Below, in pieces: positions 46,311 through 56,254 of a stretch of DNA of 64,000 nt. Every line of letters begins with the position of its first letter. Within the stretch, counting starts at the first letter, position 1. This DNA comes from Pelomonas aquatica. GTDB lineage: Bacteria > Pseudomonadota > Gammaproteobacteria > Burkholderiales > Burkholderiaceae_C. The translations under genes and the position numbers were made by a program. The notes under the pieces were generated by a model, which saw only the letters and a program-made list of their open reading frames with translations, was not told the origin of the DNA and did no database searches. Where the stretch lies: positions 215,920-279,919 of the forward strand of contig NZ_JAPPUW010000003.1 of assembly GCF_026712205.1 (NCBI RefSeq), given 5' to 3'.

Positions 46311-47446
46311 AGCGCCGCCACGCCCTTGCAGCACTGCTGCCCCTGGCCGGTTGCGGCGGTGGCGGCTCTGCCGCAGCCGCGCCGGCTGCCGACACGCCGA
46401 CGCCCACCCCCGGCATGCGCGCGCTGACCAGCCTGCAGCTCAGCCAGCTGATGGGCGCCGGCTGGAACCTCGGCAACTCGCTGGAGGCCATCGGCGGCGA
46501 GACCGCCTGGGGCAACCCGGCCACGACGCAGGCGCTGCTGAACGCCGTCGCCGCGGCTGGCTTCAAGACCGTTCGCATCCCCGTGTCCTGGAAGCAATAC
46601 GCCGACGCCAACGACGTCATCGGCACGACGTGGATGAGCCGCGTCGCCGAGGTCGTCGGCTATGCGCAGAAGGCGGGCCTGTTCGCCATCATCAACATCC
46701 ACTGGGACGGCGGCTGGATGCAGCCCAGCTTCGCGCAGCAGGCCATGGCCGATGCGCGCGTCACCACCTTCTGGACGCAGATCGCGAACCGGTTCAAGGC
46801 CTTCGACGACACGCTGCTGTTCGCCGGCACCAACGAGGTCATGGTGACGGGCGACTACGGCACGCCGACGACCGAATACGTCACCGTGCAGAACGGCTTC
46901 AACCAGGCTTTCGTCAACGCTGTGCGGGCCACGGGCGGCAACAACGCCGTCCGCCATCTCGTCGTGCAGGGCTTCAACACCAACATCGACCACACGGTGA
47001 ACTTCGCCGTGATGCCGGCCGACCCCGCGAAGGACCGGCTGATGGTGGAAGTGCACTACTACGACCCCTACGACTTCACGCTCAACGACAAGAGCACGAT
47101 CTGGCAATGGGGCGCCGCCACCACGGACCCGGCGGCCACCGCGGCCTGGGGCGGCGAGGCCTACACCGATGCCCAGTTCCAGAAGATGAAGGGCAAGTTC
47201 GTCGACCGGGGCGTCCCGGTGCTCCTCGGCGAATTCGCCGCCATCCGCCGCAGCGAATACGCAGGCGCCGAAACCTACCGCCTGGCCTGGGACCGCTACA
47301 CCGCCCGCTCGGCCCGCGCGTACGGCCTGGTGCCCGTCTACTGGGACGCCGGCGCCGCGCGCGACAACCACAGCTCCGGCCTGTTCGACCGCGCGACCGG
47401 CGCGCAGGTCTATCCCGAGTTCATTCAGGCGCTGGTCGGCAACTGA
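46307..47446 (+). CDS. GH5 endoglucanase, lipoprotein
   Basis: A 379-aa protein with a lipobox (LLPLAGC, Cys18) followed by a Gly/Ala/Pro linker, so it should be anchored to the outer membrane. The GH5 barrel has WNLGNSLEA, VRIPVSWKQY, NIHWDGGW, the acid/base Glu in AGTNEVMV, HYYDPYDF and the nucleophile Glu in VLLGEFAAIRR. The usual N-E-P of GH5 is N-E-V here. Surface endo-cleavage of xyloglucan or beta-glucan is likely and would complement GH74. It is the last gene of the operon, and its TGA stop overlaps the right-hand 105-bp repeat. Confidence 0.88.
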   Translation: MKRRHALAALLPLAGCGGGGSAAAAPAADTPTPTPGMRALTSLQLSQLMGAGWNLGNSLEAIGGETAWGNPATTQALLNAVAAAGFKTVRIPVSWKQYADANDVIGTTWMSRVAEVVGYAQKAGLFAIINIHWDGGWMQPSFAQQAMADARVTTFWTQIANRFKAFDDTLLFAGTNEVMVTGDYGTPTTEYVTVQNGFNQAFVNAVRATGGNNAVRHLVVQGFNTNIDHTVNFAVMPADPAKDRLMVEVHYYDPYDFTLNDKSTIWQWGAATTDPAATAAWGGEAYTDAQFQKMKGKFVDRGVPVLLGEFAAIRRSEYAGAETYRLAWDRYTARSARAYGLVPVYWDAGAARDNHSSGLFDRATGAQVYPEFIQALVGN

Positions 47447-47550
47447 TACGGCTTCGCAATCAAAGCGCTAACCGCGTTGCTTCGCCTTGCCGTGCCAGAG
47501 CACTGTCTGCGGCTTCGCGCCTTGTTATCGCTTGGATTGCAAACCCGTAT
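47446..47550 (-). repeat. 105-bp imperfect-palindrome repeat, right copy
   Basis: It begins ATACGGCTTCGCAATCAAAG at 47446 and ends GCAAACCCGTAT at 47550. The reverse complement of the copy at 21461-21561 aligns along the full length with about six mismatches and a 4-base indel. It starts within the stop codon of the GH5 gene, as the left copy starts within a stop codon (TGATACGG in both). The following Rid remnant now ends on a stop codon inside this repeat. Confidence 0.85.
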
Positions 47551-47735
47551 GACAGGGCGCCGCCGCGATGCACTCGATCTCGACGCGCACGCCCAGGGCC
47601 AGCCCGTTGCTGCCGAAGAACTCTCGGTAGACCTCGTTGAAGGCCGGCCAGTCGGCCATGTCGGCCAGCGTCACCGTGCAGCGCACGAGGTGCTGCAGCT
47701 CCAGCCCCTGGCCGCGCAGCACGCTGTCGCAGAAA
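47551..47735 (-). pseudogene. Rid-family gene remnant
   Basis: The minus strand encodes a central-to-C-terminal piece of a Rid protein: LRGQGLELQHLVRCTVTLAD, WPAFNEVYREFFG and VRVEIECIAAAP. The N-terminal half is missing beyond 47735, the P-A-R-S region is deleted between FFG and VRVEIE, and the frame runs out inside the 105-bp repeat. It is therefore damaged at both ends and internally. An M19 dipeptidase remnant in the same orientation lies beyond the M35 module, so the two may once have been neighbours. Confidence 0.7.
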
Positions 47736-47867
47736 CAGACTGAGTTGCTACTACTGCGCGCCGAGCAACTTACGGAACTTATAGGCACTCAAGCGACGAG
47801 TCTGGTGTGCGGTAGAGGCATATTCACGGCTGCGACGGCCGTCAGTGGGAGCGACCGGCCCGAAAAC

Positions 47868-48368
47868 TCAATGCACCGGCACAACGGTGCGGCCCTTCAC
47901 GTCAACGAGGAAGGTCTTGCCGGCCTCGTTGACCACGCGCAGCCGGCCGTCGGGGTCGAAGGCCATGCTGCGGAAGAAGACCCACTGCACATCAGCCTCC
48001 AGCTTCGGATCGGCTTCGGTTGGATAGACCGCCAATGCCCACAACAGCTTGCCACTGATCGCGTCGGACGCCAGCAGGACGCCGCTGACCTGCGCCAAGC
48101 CCTCCTTGCGTCCATCCTCGGCCTGTGCATACGTCACACCCTCCCGCACCAAAGGTGGCACTTCGGGTGGTGGCAGGCGGTCGGGGCGGCCAGCCGACGA
48201 GACAAACCGGCCGCCAGCAATCGCAGTGTCCGACGCGGCAGCGCTGGCAGGAGCCGTGCCAGCGACCACCGAGGCGTCGGGCGCCGAGACGGGCGGCACC
48301 TGCTCGCTGCAGGCGGTGAGCGCGATCAACGTGGCCGCGCAAGCAAGCAGCGCCAGGACCTGCATCAA
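47868..48368 (-). CDS. Putative lipoprotein, paralogue of the next small protein
   Basis: A 166-aa protein with a lipoprotein signal (LLACAATLIALTAC, lipid Cys near residue 20), an Ala/Pro-rich linker and a compact beta-rich C-terminal part. The segments VLLASDAISGKLLWALAVY, ADVQWVFFRSMAFDPDGRLR and VVNEAGKTFLVDV are nearly repeated in the adjacent 103-aa protein. The V-L-x-A-S-D-x-x-x-G-K-x-L-W stretch looks like one blade of a PQQ-type propeller. Function unknown. It overlaps that protein by 4 bases and is the last gene of the M35 peptidase operon; a periplasmic immunity role is possible. Confidence 0.7.
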   Translation of the reverse strand: MMQVLALLACAATLIALTACSEQVPPVSAPDASVVAGTAPASAAASDTAIAGGRFVSSAGRPDRLPPPEVPPLVREGVTYAQAEDGRKEGLAQVSGVLLASDAISGKLLWALAVYPTEADPKLEADVQWVFFRSMAFDPDGRLRVVNEAGKTFLVDVKGRTVVPVH

Positions 48369-48676
48369 ACAGCGGCGGTCTTGCGGGCCGTCACGTCAAC
48401 GAGAAATGCCTTGCCTGCTTCGTTGACGATGCGCAGGCGTCCATCCGGATCCAACGTCATTGCAGCAAAAAAGACCCACTGCGCATCGGCCTCAAGCGCC
48501 TTGTCGATCTTGACGTCGTAAATCTTGAGGGTCCACAGCGCCTTGCCGGTCTCATCATCGCTGGCGACAAGGACACCGCCGGGTCCGTTCTCGTCCTGCG
48601 TGTAGACAACGCCCTCGTGATAGATAGGCGGCACGTCGGGGGGGCCAAGTCGATCGGCCGAACTCTTGATGTCCAT
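48365..48676 (-). CDS. Small protein of unknown function, paralogue of the lipoprotein
   Basis: A 103-aa cytoplasmic protein starting at ATG 48676. It shares with the following lipoprotein a V-P-P-x-x-x-E-G-V-x-Y-T-Q region, VLVASDDETGKALWTLKIY, ADAQWVFFAAMTLDPDGRLR and IVNEAGKAFLVDV. The two are tandem duplicates, one exported and lipidated, the other not. I do not recognise a named family. The operon with an M35-type peptidase gene 49 bases upstream suggests a partner or immunity role, which is inference. Confidence 0.65.
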   Translation of the reverse strand: MDIKSSADRLGPPDVPPIYHEGVVYTQDENGPGGVLVASDDETGKALWTLKIYDVKIDKALEADAQWVFFAAMTLDPDGRLRIVNEAGKAFLVDVTARKTAAV

Positions 48677-48725
48677 AGGCAACTCCAATGCTGAGGAAGT
48701 CAGGCGCGCGGAAGCCGACACTCGG

Positions 48726-49913
48726 CTACGGCGCGACCTTCACCTTCAGGTAATCCCCCTGCACCATCTCGCCAGAGCAATCCATGCAGAACATGGCCCA
48801 GCTGTCCGCGTTTTCCAACGCCTTGGCGGCGGTGAATTTCGGATCGGCGGCGCTGGGCTTGAGCCCGGCCTTGTTGTGACGGTAGCGGTGATCCTCGGTT
48901 TTGCAAGCTCGGTGGCTCAGTTCGTGAACGACGATGCGTGTCCAGTTCTTCAGATCCTTGAACATGTCGGCGTTGCTGAAGAAAGCAGCTTCCACATAGA
49001 TGACGTCGATCTTCTCGCTGCTGAACACGAACGCATTGGTCGACGCCTTGGTGGGATTGCCACGATCCAGCGGCATGTCAGTGATCAGCAGGAAAGTCGA
49101 CTTGATGACCCCCGCGATCTTCTTAAGCCCGGCGTTGAGTGTCGCCGCGGCGGCCTGCATGTCTTCGTCGGTGGAGTTCTCGTCGGAGAACCAGCGCTTG
49201 ACGACGTCAAGGTTGCCCTTCTTCTTCGGGTTGGCTGTAACAGTCATCGCCTTCTGCACCCATTTCAGCCCGTTCTGCGTGGCCTGCGACAGGTGCTTGC
49301 GATCATCCTCACCGAAGTGTGAGCTCTCGTCGTTGAGGCGGTTGGAAATGTTGTCGTAATCCTTGCCCGCGAGATCGGCCGCAGGCCAGTCGCGGTAGCT
49401 CTCCGGCAGCGACAGCACCCACAACTTGTGGCTGCCCGACTTCTTGATCAGCCACAGGTGACGCAGCATCTCGAGCGCCGCGACACGGCAGGCCACGCCG
49501 GAGGGAATCGACTTGCTGCCGCTCGACGGCAGGCTGGTGACGCCAGCGGCCGCGAGCATCGTGGCCGCTGGCTTCACGTTTTTTTCGCTCGCAGCAGCCA
49601 CGCGCTTGCGCAGTGCCTCGGAGGCCTTGTACTTCTCGACGTTGTAGCCGTTGTGGACCACCATCAAACGCGAGTCCGCTATCACGGGAACCCACCCACC
49701 CAAACTCGGATATTCAGTGCTCTTGAGGGACTGGATGATCTCGGCGTGACGGGTCGTATAGAGGTCTTTGACGAAATAGCCCATGGCAGTCCACATCTGG
49801 TTCGGAGAGAACTGACAGTAATCGCAAAACGCCCGCAACTCGTCCTTCAAACTCGGGATGAACTGCAGACCCCTCTGTTGCGAATTGCGCTCCTCCGACG
49901 TTTCGATACCCAT
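48726..49913 (-). CDS. M35-type (aspzincin) zinc metallopeptidase domain protein
   Basis: A 395-aa protein without signal peptide. The C terminus holds an aspzincin site: HELSH at 330-334 and T-E-D-H-R-Y at 339-344, where D341 would be the third zinc ligand, followed by ENADSWAMFCMDCSG. This matches the HExxH...T-x-D-H-x-Y...NADS pattern of lysine-specific M35 peptidases. The first 200 residues match nothing I recognise. Base composition is lower in GC than the surroundings. Toxin-like secretion by a contact-dependent system is possible, since M35 domains occur in such effectors, but no VgrG, PAAR or Rhs marker is adjacent. Confidence 0.75.
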   Translation of the reverse strand: MGIETSEERNSQQRGLQFIPSLKDELRAFCDYCQFSPNQMWTAMGYFVKDLYTTRHAEIIQSLKSTEYPSLGGWVPVIADSRLMVVHNGYNVEKYKASEALRKRVAAASEKNVKPAATMLAAAGVTSLPSSGSKSIPSGVACRVAALEMLRHLWLIKKSGSHKLWVLSLPESYRDWPAADLAGKDYDNISNRLNDESSHFGEDDRKHLSQATQNGLKWVQKAMTVTANPKKKGNLDVVKRWFSDENSTDEDMQAAAATLNAGLKKIAGVIKSTFLLITDMPLDRGNPTKASTNAFVFSSEKIDVIYVEAAFFSNADMFKDLKNWTRIVVHELSHRACKTEDHRYRHNKAGLKPSAADPKFTAAKALENADSWAMFCMDCSGEMVQGDYLKVKVAP

Positions 49914-49938
49914 GCGCTGCAGCGAAACCGGTACGCGA

Positions 49939-50571
49939 TCACCCTACCCCTCGAACCGTGAACACCGGCTGCGGCAAAGCAGCAGCGCGAACGCGAGCGC
50001 CCTCATGCTCGGCGGCCAGCATCGCGCGGTAGGCGGCCATGTCGTCGATGGTGCTGTTGCCGCCATCGGTGCCCAGGCCGACATGATCCTCGCCACAGAC
50101 CTGGATCGCGTGCTCCAGATGGGCGATCAGGTCGGCGGCCATCGGTTGGCCTTCCAGCCGCAGATAGGGCATGAAGTAGAGGCCGACGACGACGCCCTGG
50201 TCGGCCACCGCACGGCAGCCGCTGTGCGTGATGGCCAGCAGCCGGCGCGCGGCGCGCAGCGCGTCCAGGCAGGTCTTCTCGCTGCTGTGGCTGAGGTCGA
50301 CGAGCAGGCGCTCGACGACGGCGAGCCAGAAGCTGCTCAGGCCGCGGTCGTCCGCCACCGTCGCGCCGTCGCCCACGGCGCTGCCGGCCACATGGCCGAG
50401 CGTGATGTTGACGGCCGTGAGTCCGGCCTCGCGCGCGTCGGCCAGCGAGCGCGCATCGACGTTCTGGCCGGAGCTGGTGTAGGCCATGGCCTGACGGTCG
50501 CCGGCATCGGGCTGGAGTTGCAGATTGGGGTTGTCGAGCACCCCCAGCGCGTTGATGACGTGTGGCTTCAT
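49939..50571 (-). pseudogene. M19 membrane-dipeptidase remnant
   Basis: The 210-aa frame contains recognisable pieces of a roughly 330-400 aa M19 dipeptidase: VINALGVLDNPNLQL at the N terminus, AREAGLTAVNITLGHVAG, VERLLVDLSHSSEKTCLDA, LAITHSGCRAV, VVVGLYFMPYL and ICGEDHVGLGTDG-like VCGEDHVGLGTDGG. A block of about 75 residues is missing after GHVAG, about 17 residues before VVVGLYF, and the C terminus is cut at 49939. Deletions of this size would destroy the active site. It points away from the thi operon and abuts the M35 module. Confidence 0.72.
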
Positions 50572-50644
50572 GCTGCCCTCGGCAGCGGCCGCCGATTCTG
50601 GCGCGCGTTGACAGCCGGCGGCGAGCGCCCGCACAATCCGCCCC

Positions 50645-50742
50645 GCTCCGGGGTGCTCGGGCTGCGCAAGCGGCACGAAGCTGAGATGGTTGCAATACCA
50701 AACCCGTGAACTTGAACCGGCTAGTACCGGCGTAAGGAGAGC
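50645..50742 (+). promoter_or_regulatory. TPP riboswitch (thi element)
   Basis: The conserved core is visible in order: CGGGGTGCT at 50650-50658, CTGAGATGGTTGCA at 50681-50694, ACCCGTGAACTTGA at 50702-50715 and CCGGCTAGTACCGGCGTAAG at 50717-50736, followed by GAGAGC. P1 can form between CTCC (50646) and GGAG (50736). About 107 bases separate it from thiC, room for a terminator or RBS-sequestering expression platform. Thiamine pyrophosphate should turn off the operon. Confidence 0.93.
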
Positions 50743-50783
50743 GCATGCCGAGCAGGCGTGCAGCGCGGCCCAGGTGCATCTGA

Positions 50784-52753
<1,970 letters not shown>

Positions 52754-52754
<1 letters not shown>

Positions 52755-53755
52755 TGGCCACCATCGCCATTGCAGGCGCCGGCGTCATGGGCCGGCTGCT
52801 GGCCTGGCAGCTGGCGCGGGCCGGGCATTGCGTGCAGGTCGTCGACCCGGCCGCCGGCCCGACGGAGCCCGGCGCGGCCGGCTTCACGGCGGCCGGCATG
52901 CTGAGCCCGCTGGCCGAGCAGGAGCATGCGGAGCCCGAGGTCGCGGCCCTGGGCTGGCGCTCGCTGCAGCTGTGGCCGGGCATCGCGCAGGCGCTGGGCC
53001 AGCCCGATCTGGTGCGCACCCACGGCAGCCTGCTGCTGGCCCACGGCAGCGACCTGGGCGCCGCGCAGCGCGTGCTCGCGCGGCTGCCCGATGCCCCGCA
53101 GCCGCTGGGCCGCCAGGCCCTGCACGAACTGGAGCCCGCTCTCGCACCCGACCTCAAGGCCTGGCTGCTGCCCGGCGAGGGCCAGCTGCTGCCGCGCGAG
53201 CTGCTGGCCGCGCTGGCCGAGCAGGCCCCCGGCGTCGACTGGCACTGGGGCCGCCGGGCCGTCGCCGTGCAGCCGCACCGGCTGGAGCTGGACGACGGCT
53301 GCCGCCTCGACGCCGACCTCGTCGTCGACACGCGCGGCCTGGGCGCCCGGCCGGACATGCAGGGGCTGCGCGGCGTGCGCGGCGAGGTCGTCTGGCTGCA
53401 TGCGCCCGGCGTCCGGCTGCAGCGGCCGGCGCGCCTGCTGCACCCGCGGCACCGCGTCTACATCGTGCCGCGGCCGGGCGACTTCATCATCGTCGGCGCG
53501 TCCGAGATCGAGAGCGAGGACCGCTCGCCGGTCAGCCTGCGCAGCGCCGTCGAGCTGATGGCCGCGGCGCACAGCGTGCTGCCCGCGCTGGCCGAGGCGC
53601 GCATCGTGCACCTCGACGTCAACCTGCGCCCGGCCTTTGCCGACCACCGCCCGCGCATCGAGCACGAGAGCGGCCTGCTGCGCATCAACGGCCTGTTCCG
53701 CCACGGCTGGCTGCTGGCGCCGGCGCTGGCCGAGAAGGCGCTTCGAGATGTCTGA
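52754..53755 (+). CDS. thiO: Glycine oxidase-like FAD protein
   Basis: A 333-aa DAO-family flavoenzyme. The N terminus IAIAGAGVMGRLLAWQL is the FAD motif, GFTAAGMLSPLAE follows as in ThiO, and the C-terminal HRPRIEHESGLLRINGLFRHGW contains the substrate Arg region in two pieces. ThiO makes iminoacetate (dehydroglycine) for thiazole formation, replacing the tyrosine lyase ThiH, which is absent. The start overlaps thiC by one base and the stop overlaps thiS by 8 bases. Confidence 0.9.
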
Positions 53756-53951
53756 GTTCACCGTCAACCAGCAACCCCGCCCCTGGCGCGAAGGCCTCAG
53801 CGTCGCCGCGCTGCTGGTCGAACTCGGCCATGCCCCCGACAGCGTCGCCACGGCGCTGAACGGCGCTTTCGTGCCGCGCGGGCGCCGCGAGGCCGCACCG
53901 ATCCAGCCCGGCGATGAATTGACCCTGATCCAACCCATCACAGGCGGATGA
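53748..53951 (+). CDS. thiS: Sulfur carrier protein ThiS
   Basis: A 67-aa ubiquitin-like protein ending in ...LIQPITGG, with the C-terminal Gly-Gly that is thiocarboxylated. The start ATG 53748 lies within the end of thi[17 protein letters not shown] and [14 protein letters not shown] are typical ThiS strands. It donates sulfur to ThiG. The adenylyltransferase ThiF that activates it is not in the window; MoeB or a distant ThiF may serve. Confidence 0.93.
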   Translation: MSEFTVNQQPRPWREGLSVAALLVELGHAPDSVATALNGAFVPRGRREAAPIQPGDELTLIQPITGG

Positions 53952-53952
53952 C

Positions 53953-54741
53953 ATGACCTGGACCCTTTACGGCCACAAGCTCACCAGCCGCTTCCTGCTC
54001 GGCACTGCCGGCTATCCCTCGCCCGAGGTGCTGCGCCAGGCCGTGCGGGCCAGCGGCGCCCAGGTGCTGACCGTCGGCCTCAAGCGCACGCTGGCTGCGG
54101 CCGGCGACAACGGCTTCGTCGCGGCCATCCGCGAGACCCTGCGCGAAACCGGCGGCCAGCTGCTGCCCAACACGGCCGGCTGCCGCACCGCGATGGAGGC
54201 CATCATCCTGGCCCAGATGGCCCGCGAGCTCTACGACACGCCGTGGATCAAGCTCGAAGTCGTCGGCGACGAATACACGCTGCAGCCCGACCCCTGGGAG
54301 CTGGTCACCGCGGCCGAACAGCTCGTGAAAGACGGCTTCCAGGTCTTCCCCTACTGCACCGACGACCTCGTCACCTGCCGCCGCCTGCTGGACGCCGGCT
54401 GCGAGTTGCTGATGCCCTGGGGCGCGCCCATCGGCTCGGGCCAGGGCCTGCTCAACCCCTTCGCGCTGCGCACGCTGCGCGAGCGCCTGCCCGGCGTGCC
54501 GCTGATCGTCGACGCCGGCATCGGCGCGCCCTCGCACGCGGCCCAGGCCATGGAGCTGGGTTTCGACGGCGTGCTGCTGAACTCCGCCGTCGCGCAGGCG
54601 GGCGACCCCATCCGCATGGCCGCCGCCTTCGGCCAGGCCATCGCTGCCGGGCGCCTGGGTTATGAGGCCGGCGTGATGGCGCGGCAGGACATGGCCGTCG
54701 CAAGTACACCCGTGGGCGGCCGGCCCTTCCTGATCGCGTGA
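53953..54741 (+). CDS. thiG: Thiazole synthase
   Basis: A 262-aa barrel enzyme. [16 protein letters not shown] opens the protein, and the Schiff-base Lys lies in [16 protein letters not shown] (near residue 97). Phosphate-binding segments [14 protein letters not shown] and [18 protein letters not shown] complete the family pattern, with [13 protein letters not shown]. It condenses deoxyxylulose phosphate, ThiS thiocarboxylate and dehydroglycine. One base separates it from thiS, and its stop overlaps thiDE. Confidence 0.95.
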   Translation: MTWTLYGHKLTSRFLLGTAGYPSPEVLRQAVRASGAQVLTVGLKRTLAAAGDNGFVAAIRETLRETGGQLLPNTAGCRTAMEAIILAQMARELYDTPWIKLEVVGDEYTLQPDPWELVTAAEQLVKDGFQVFPYCTDDLVTCRRLLDAGCELLMPWGAPIGSGQGLLNPFALRTLRERLPGVPLIVDAGIGAPSHAAQAMELGFDGVLLNSAVAQAGDPIRMAAAFGQAIAAGRLGYEAGVMARQDMAVASTPVGGRPFLIA

Positions 54742-56252
54742 CGATGCAGCCCCCCATCGTCTGGAGCATCGCCGGCCTGGACAGCGGCGGCGGCGCGGGC
54801 CTGTCGGCCGACCAGCGCGCGGCGGATGCAATCGGCGTGCACCTCTGCCCGGCCGCCGCCGCGCTGACGGCGCAGAACAGCGCCGCCGTCGAGGCCGTCT
54901 TCCCGGTGCCGCCCGCGCAGCTCGACGCCCAGCTCGCCGCGCTGGCCGGCGACCTGCCGCCCGCCGCGATCAAGACCGGCCTGCTCGGCGGCGTCGAGCA
55001 GCTGCGCGTCGTCGTGCGCTGGGTGGACAGGCTGCGTGAGCGCGCACCCGTGGCCCTGGTCGTCGACCCCGTGCTGGGCGCCACCACCGGCGCGAGCTTC
55101 GCGGACGAGGCCTTGCTGCGCGCCTACCGCGAGGATCTGCTGCCGCGCGCGACGGTCGCCACGCCCAACCGCCGTGAGGCCGCGCGCCTCGTGGGCGACG
55201 GCGCCCCGGCGGGCCAAGCCCGCAAGCTCGGCAGCGCGAGCGCCTGCATCACCGGCGGCGACGAGGCCGGGCCGCTGGCGCTGGACTGGCTGTCCAGCCC
55301 CCAGGCCAACGGCTGGCTTGCGCTGCCGCGCCGGAAGGCGACGAACAGCCACGGCACCGGCTGCTGCTTCGCGACCGGCCTGGCGGCCGCGCTGGCGCGC
55401 GGCTTCGTCGCGGCCGACGCGGCCGTGCTCGCCAAGATGCTGACGACCTCGGGCCTGCACGGCGCCGCCGCGCCCGGCGCCGGTGCCGGTCCGGTGCGGC
55501 CGCAGGCGGGCTTCATCCGCGATGCGAGCCTGCTGCCGGCGCTGTTCGACGGCGAACCCGGCGGCTGGCCCGGGCGGCGCGGCGGCGGCGTCGAAGGCGT
55601 CTACGGCATCACCGACAGCGGCGCGGATGCGGCCGAGCTGTTCACCCAGGGCCTGCAGACCGTGCAGCTGCGCGTGAAGCGCGGCGACGCCGATGCCGAC
55701 TGGCCGGCCCGGCTGCGGGCCGAGCTGCGGCCCGCGCTGGACGCCGCCCGCCGCCACGGCGCCACGCTGATCCTGAACGACCACTGGCGCGAGGCGCTGC
55801 AAGCCGGCGTCGATTTCATCCACCTCGGCCAGGAAGACCTGCTTGCCTTGAGCGCGGCCGAGCGGCTGGAGCTGGCCGCTGCGCGCGCGAACGGCCTGCG
55901 CCTGGGCCTGAGCTCGCACAGCCTGTGGGAGCTGGCCCGCGCCGTGGCCTGGGCGCCGGACTACATCGCCTGCGGCCCGGTCTGGCCGACGCTGACCAAG
56001 GCCATGCCCTGGCGGCCGCAAGGGCTGGACAACCTCGCCTGGTGGGCCGCGATGGCGCCGGCACCCGTGGTCGGCATCGGCGGCGTGCTGGCGCCCGATC
56101 AGCTCACGTCCATCGCCGCGACGGGCGCGAGCGCGGGCTGCGTCGTGCGCGGGCTGAAGGCGGTCGGCGTCGAGCCTTGGCAACAGGCCTGGCGCGAAGG
56201 CCGGGCCCGGGCCTGGCAGGGTGGCGCCGGCTGGCCGCACGCCAGCCTCTGA
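54738..56252 (+). CDS. thiDE: Fused HMP-phosphate kinase and thiamine-phosphate synthase
   Basis: A 504-aa fusion. ThiD occupies about 1-265: [16 protein letters not shown] at the N terminus, [14 protein letters not shown] and the catalytic Cys in [16 protein letters not shown] near 205. ThiE follows from about 290: [45 protein letters not shown] and VVGIGGV. The fusion brings pyrimidine diphosphate formation and coupling to thiazole phosphate together. GTG 54738 overlaps the thiG stop; ATG 54744 is an alternative. Last gene of the operon, ending 2 bases from the convergent protease. Confidence 0.92.
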   Translation: MTMQPPIVWSIAGLDSGGGAGLSADQRAADAIGVHLCPAAAALTAQNSAAVEAVFPVPPAQLDAQLAALAGDLPPAAIKTGLLGGVEQLRVVVRWVDRLRERAPVALVVDPVLGATTGASFADEALLRAYREDLLPRATVATPNRREAARLVGDGAPAGQARKLGSASACITGGDEAGPLALDWLSSPQANGWLALPRRKATNSHGTGCCFATGLAAALARGFVAADAAVLAKMLTTSGLHGAAAPGAGAGPVRPQAGFIRDASLLPALFDGEPGGWPGRRGGGVEGVYGITDSGADAAELFTQGLQTVQLRVKRGDADADWPARLRAELRPALDAARRHGATLILNDHWREALQAGVDFIHLGQEDLLALSAAERLELAAARANGLRLGLSSHSLWELARAVAWAPDYIACGPVWPTLTKAMPWRPQGLDNLAWWAAMAPAPVVGIGGVLAPDQLTSIAATGASAGCVVRGLKAVGVEPWQQAWREGRARAWQGGAGWPHASL

Positions 56253-56254
56253 GA

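Noticed and set aside
47637..48521. A 294-codon plus-strand frame across the small-protein region
   Set aside because: It runs antisense to two paralogous proteins that share conserved segments, which supports the minus strand.
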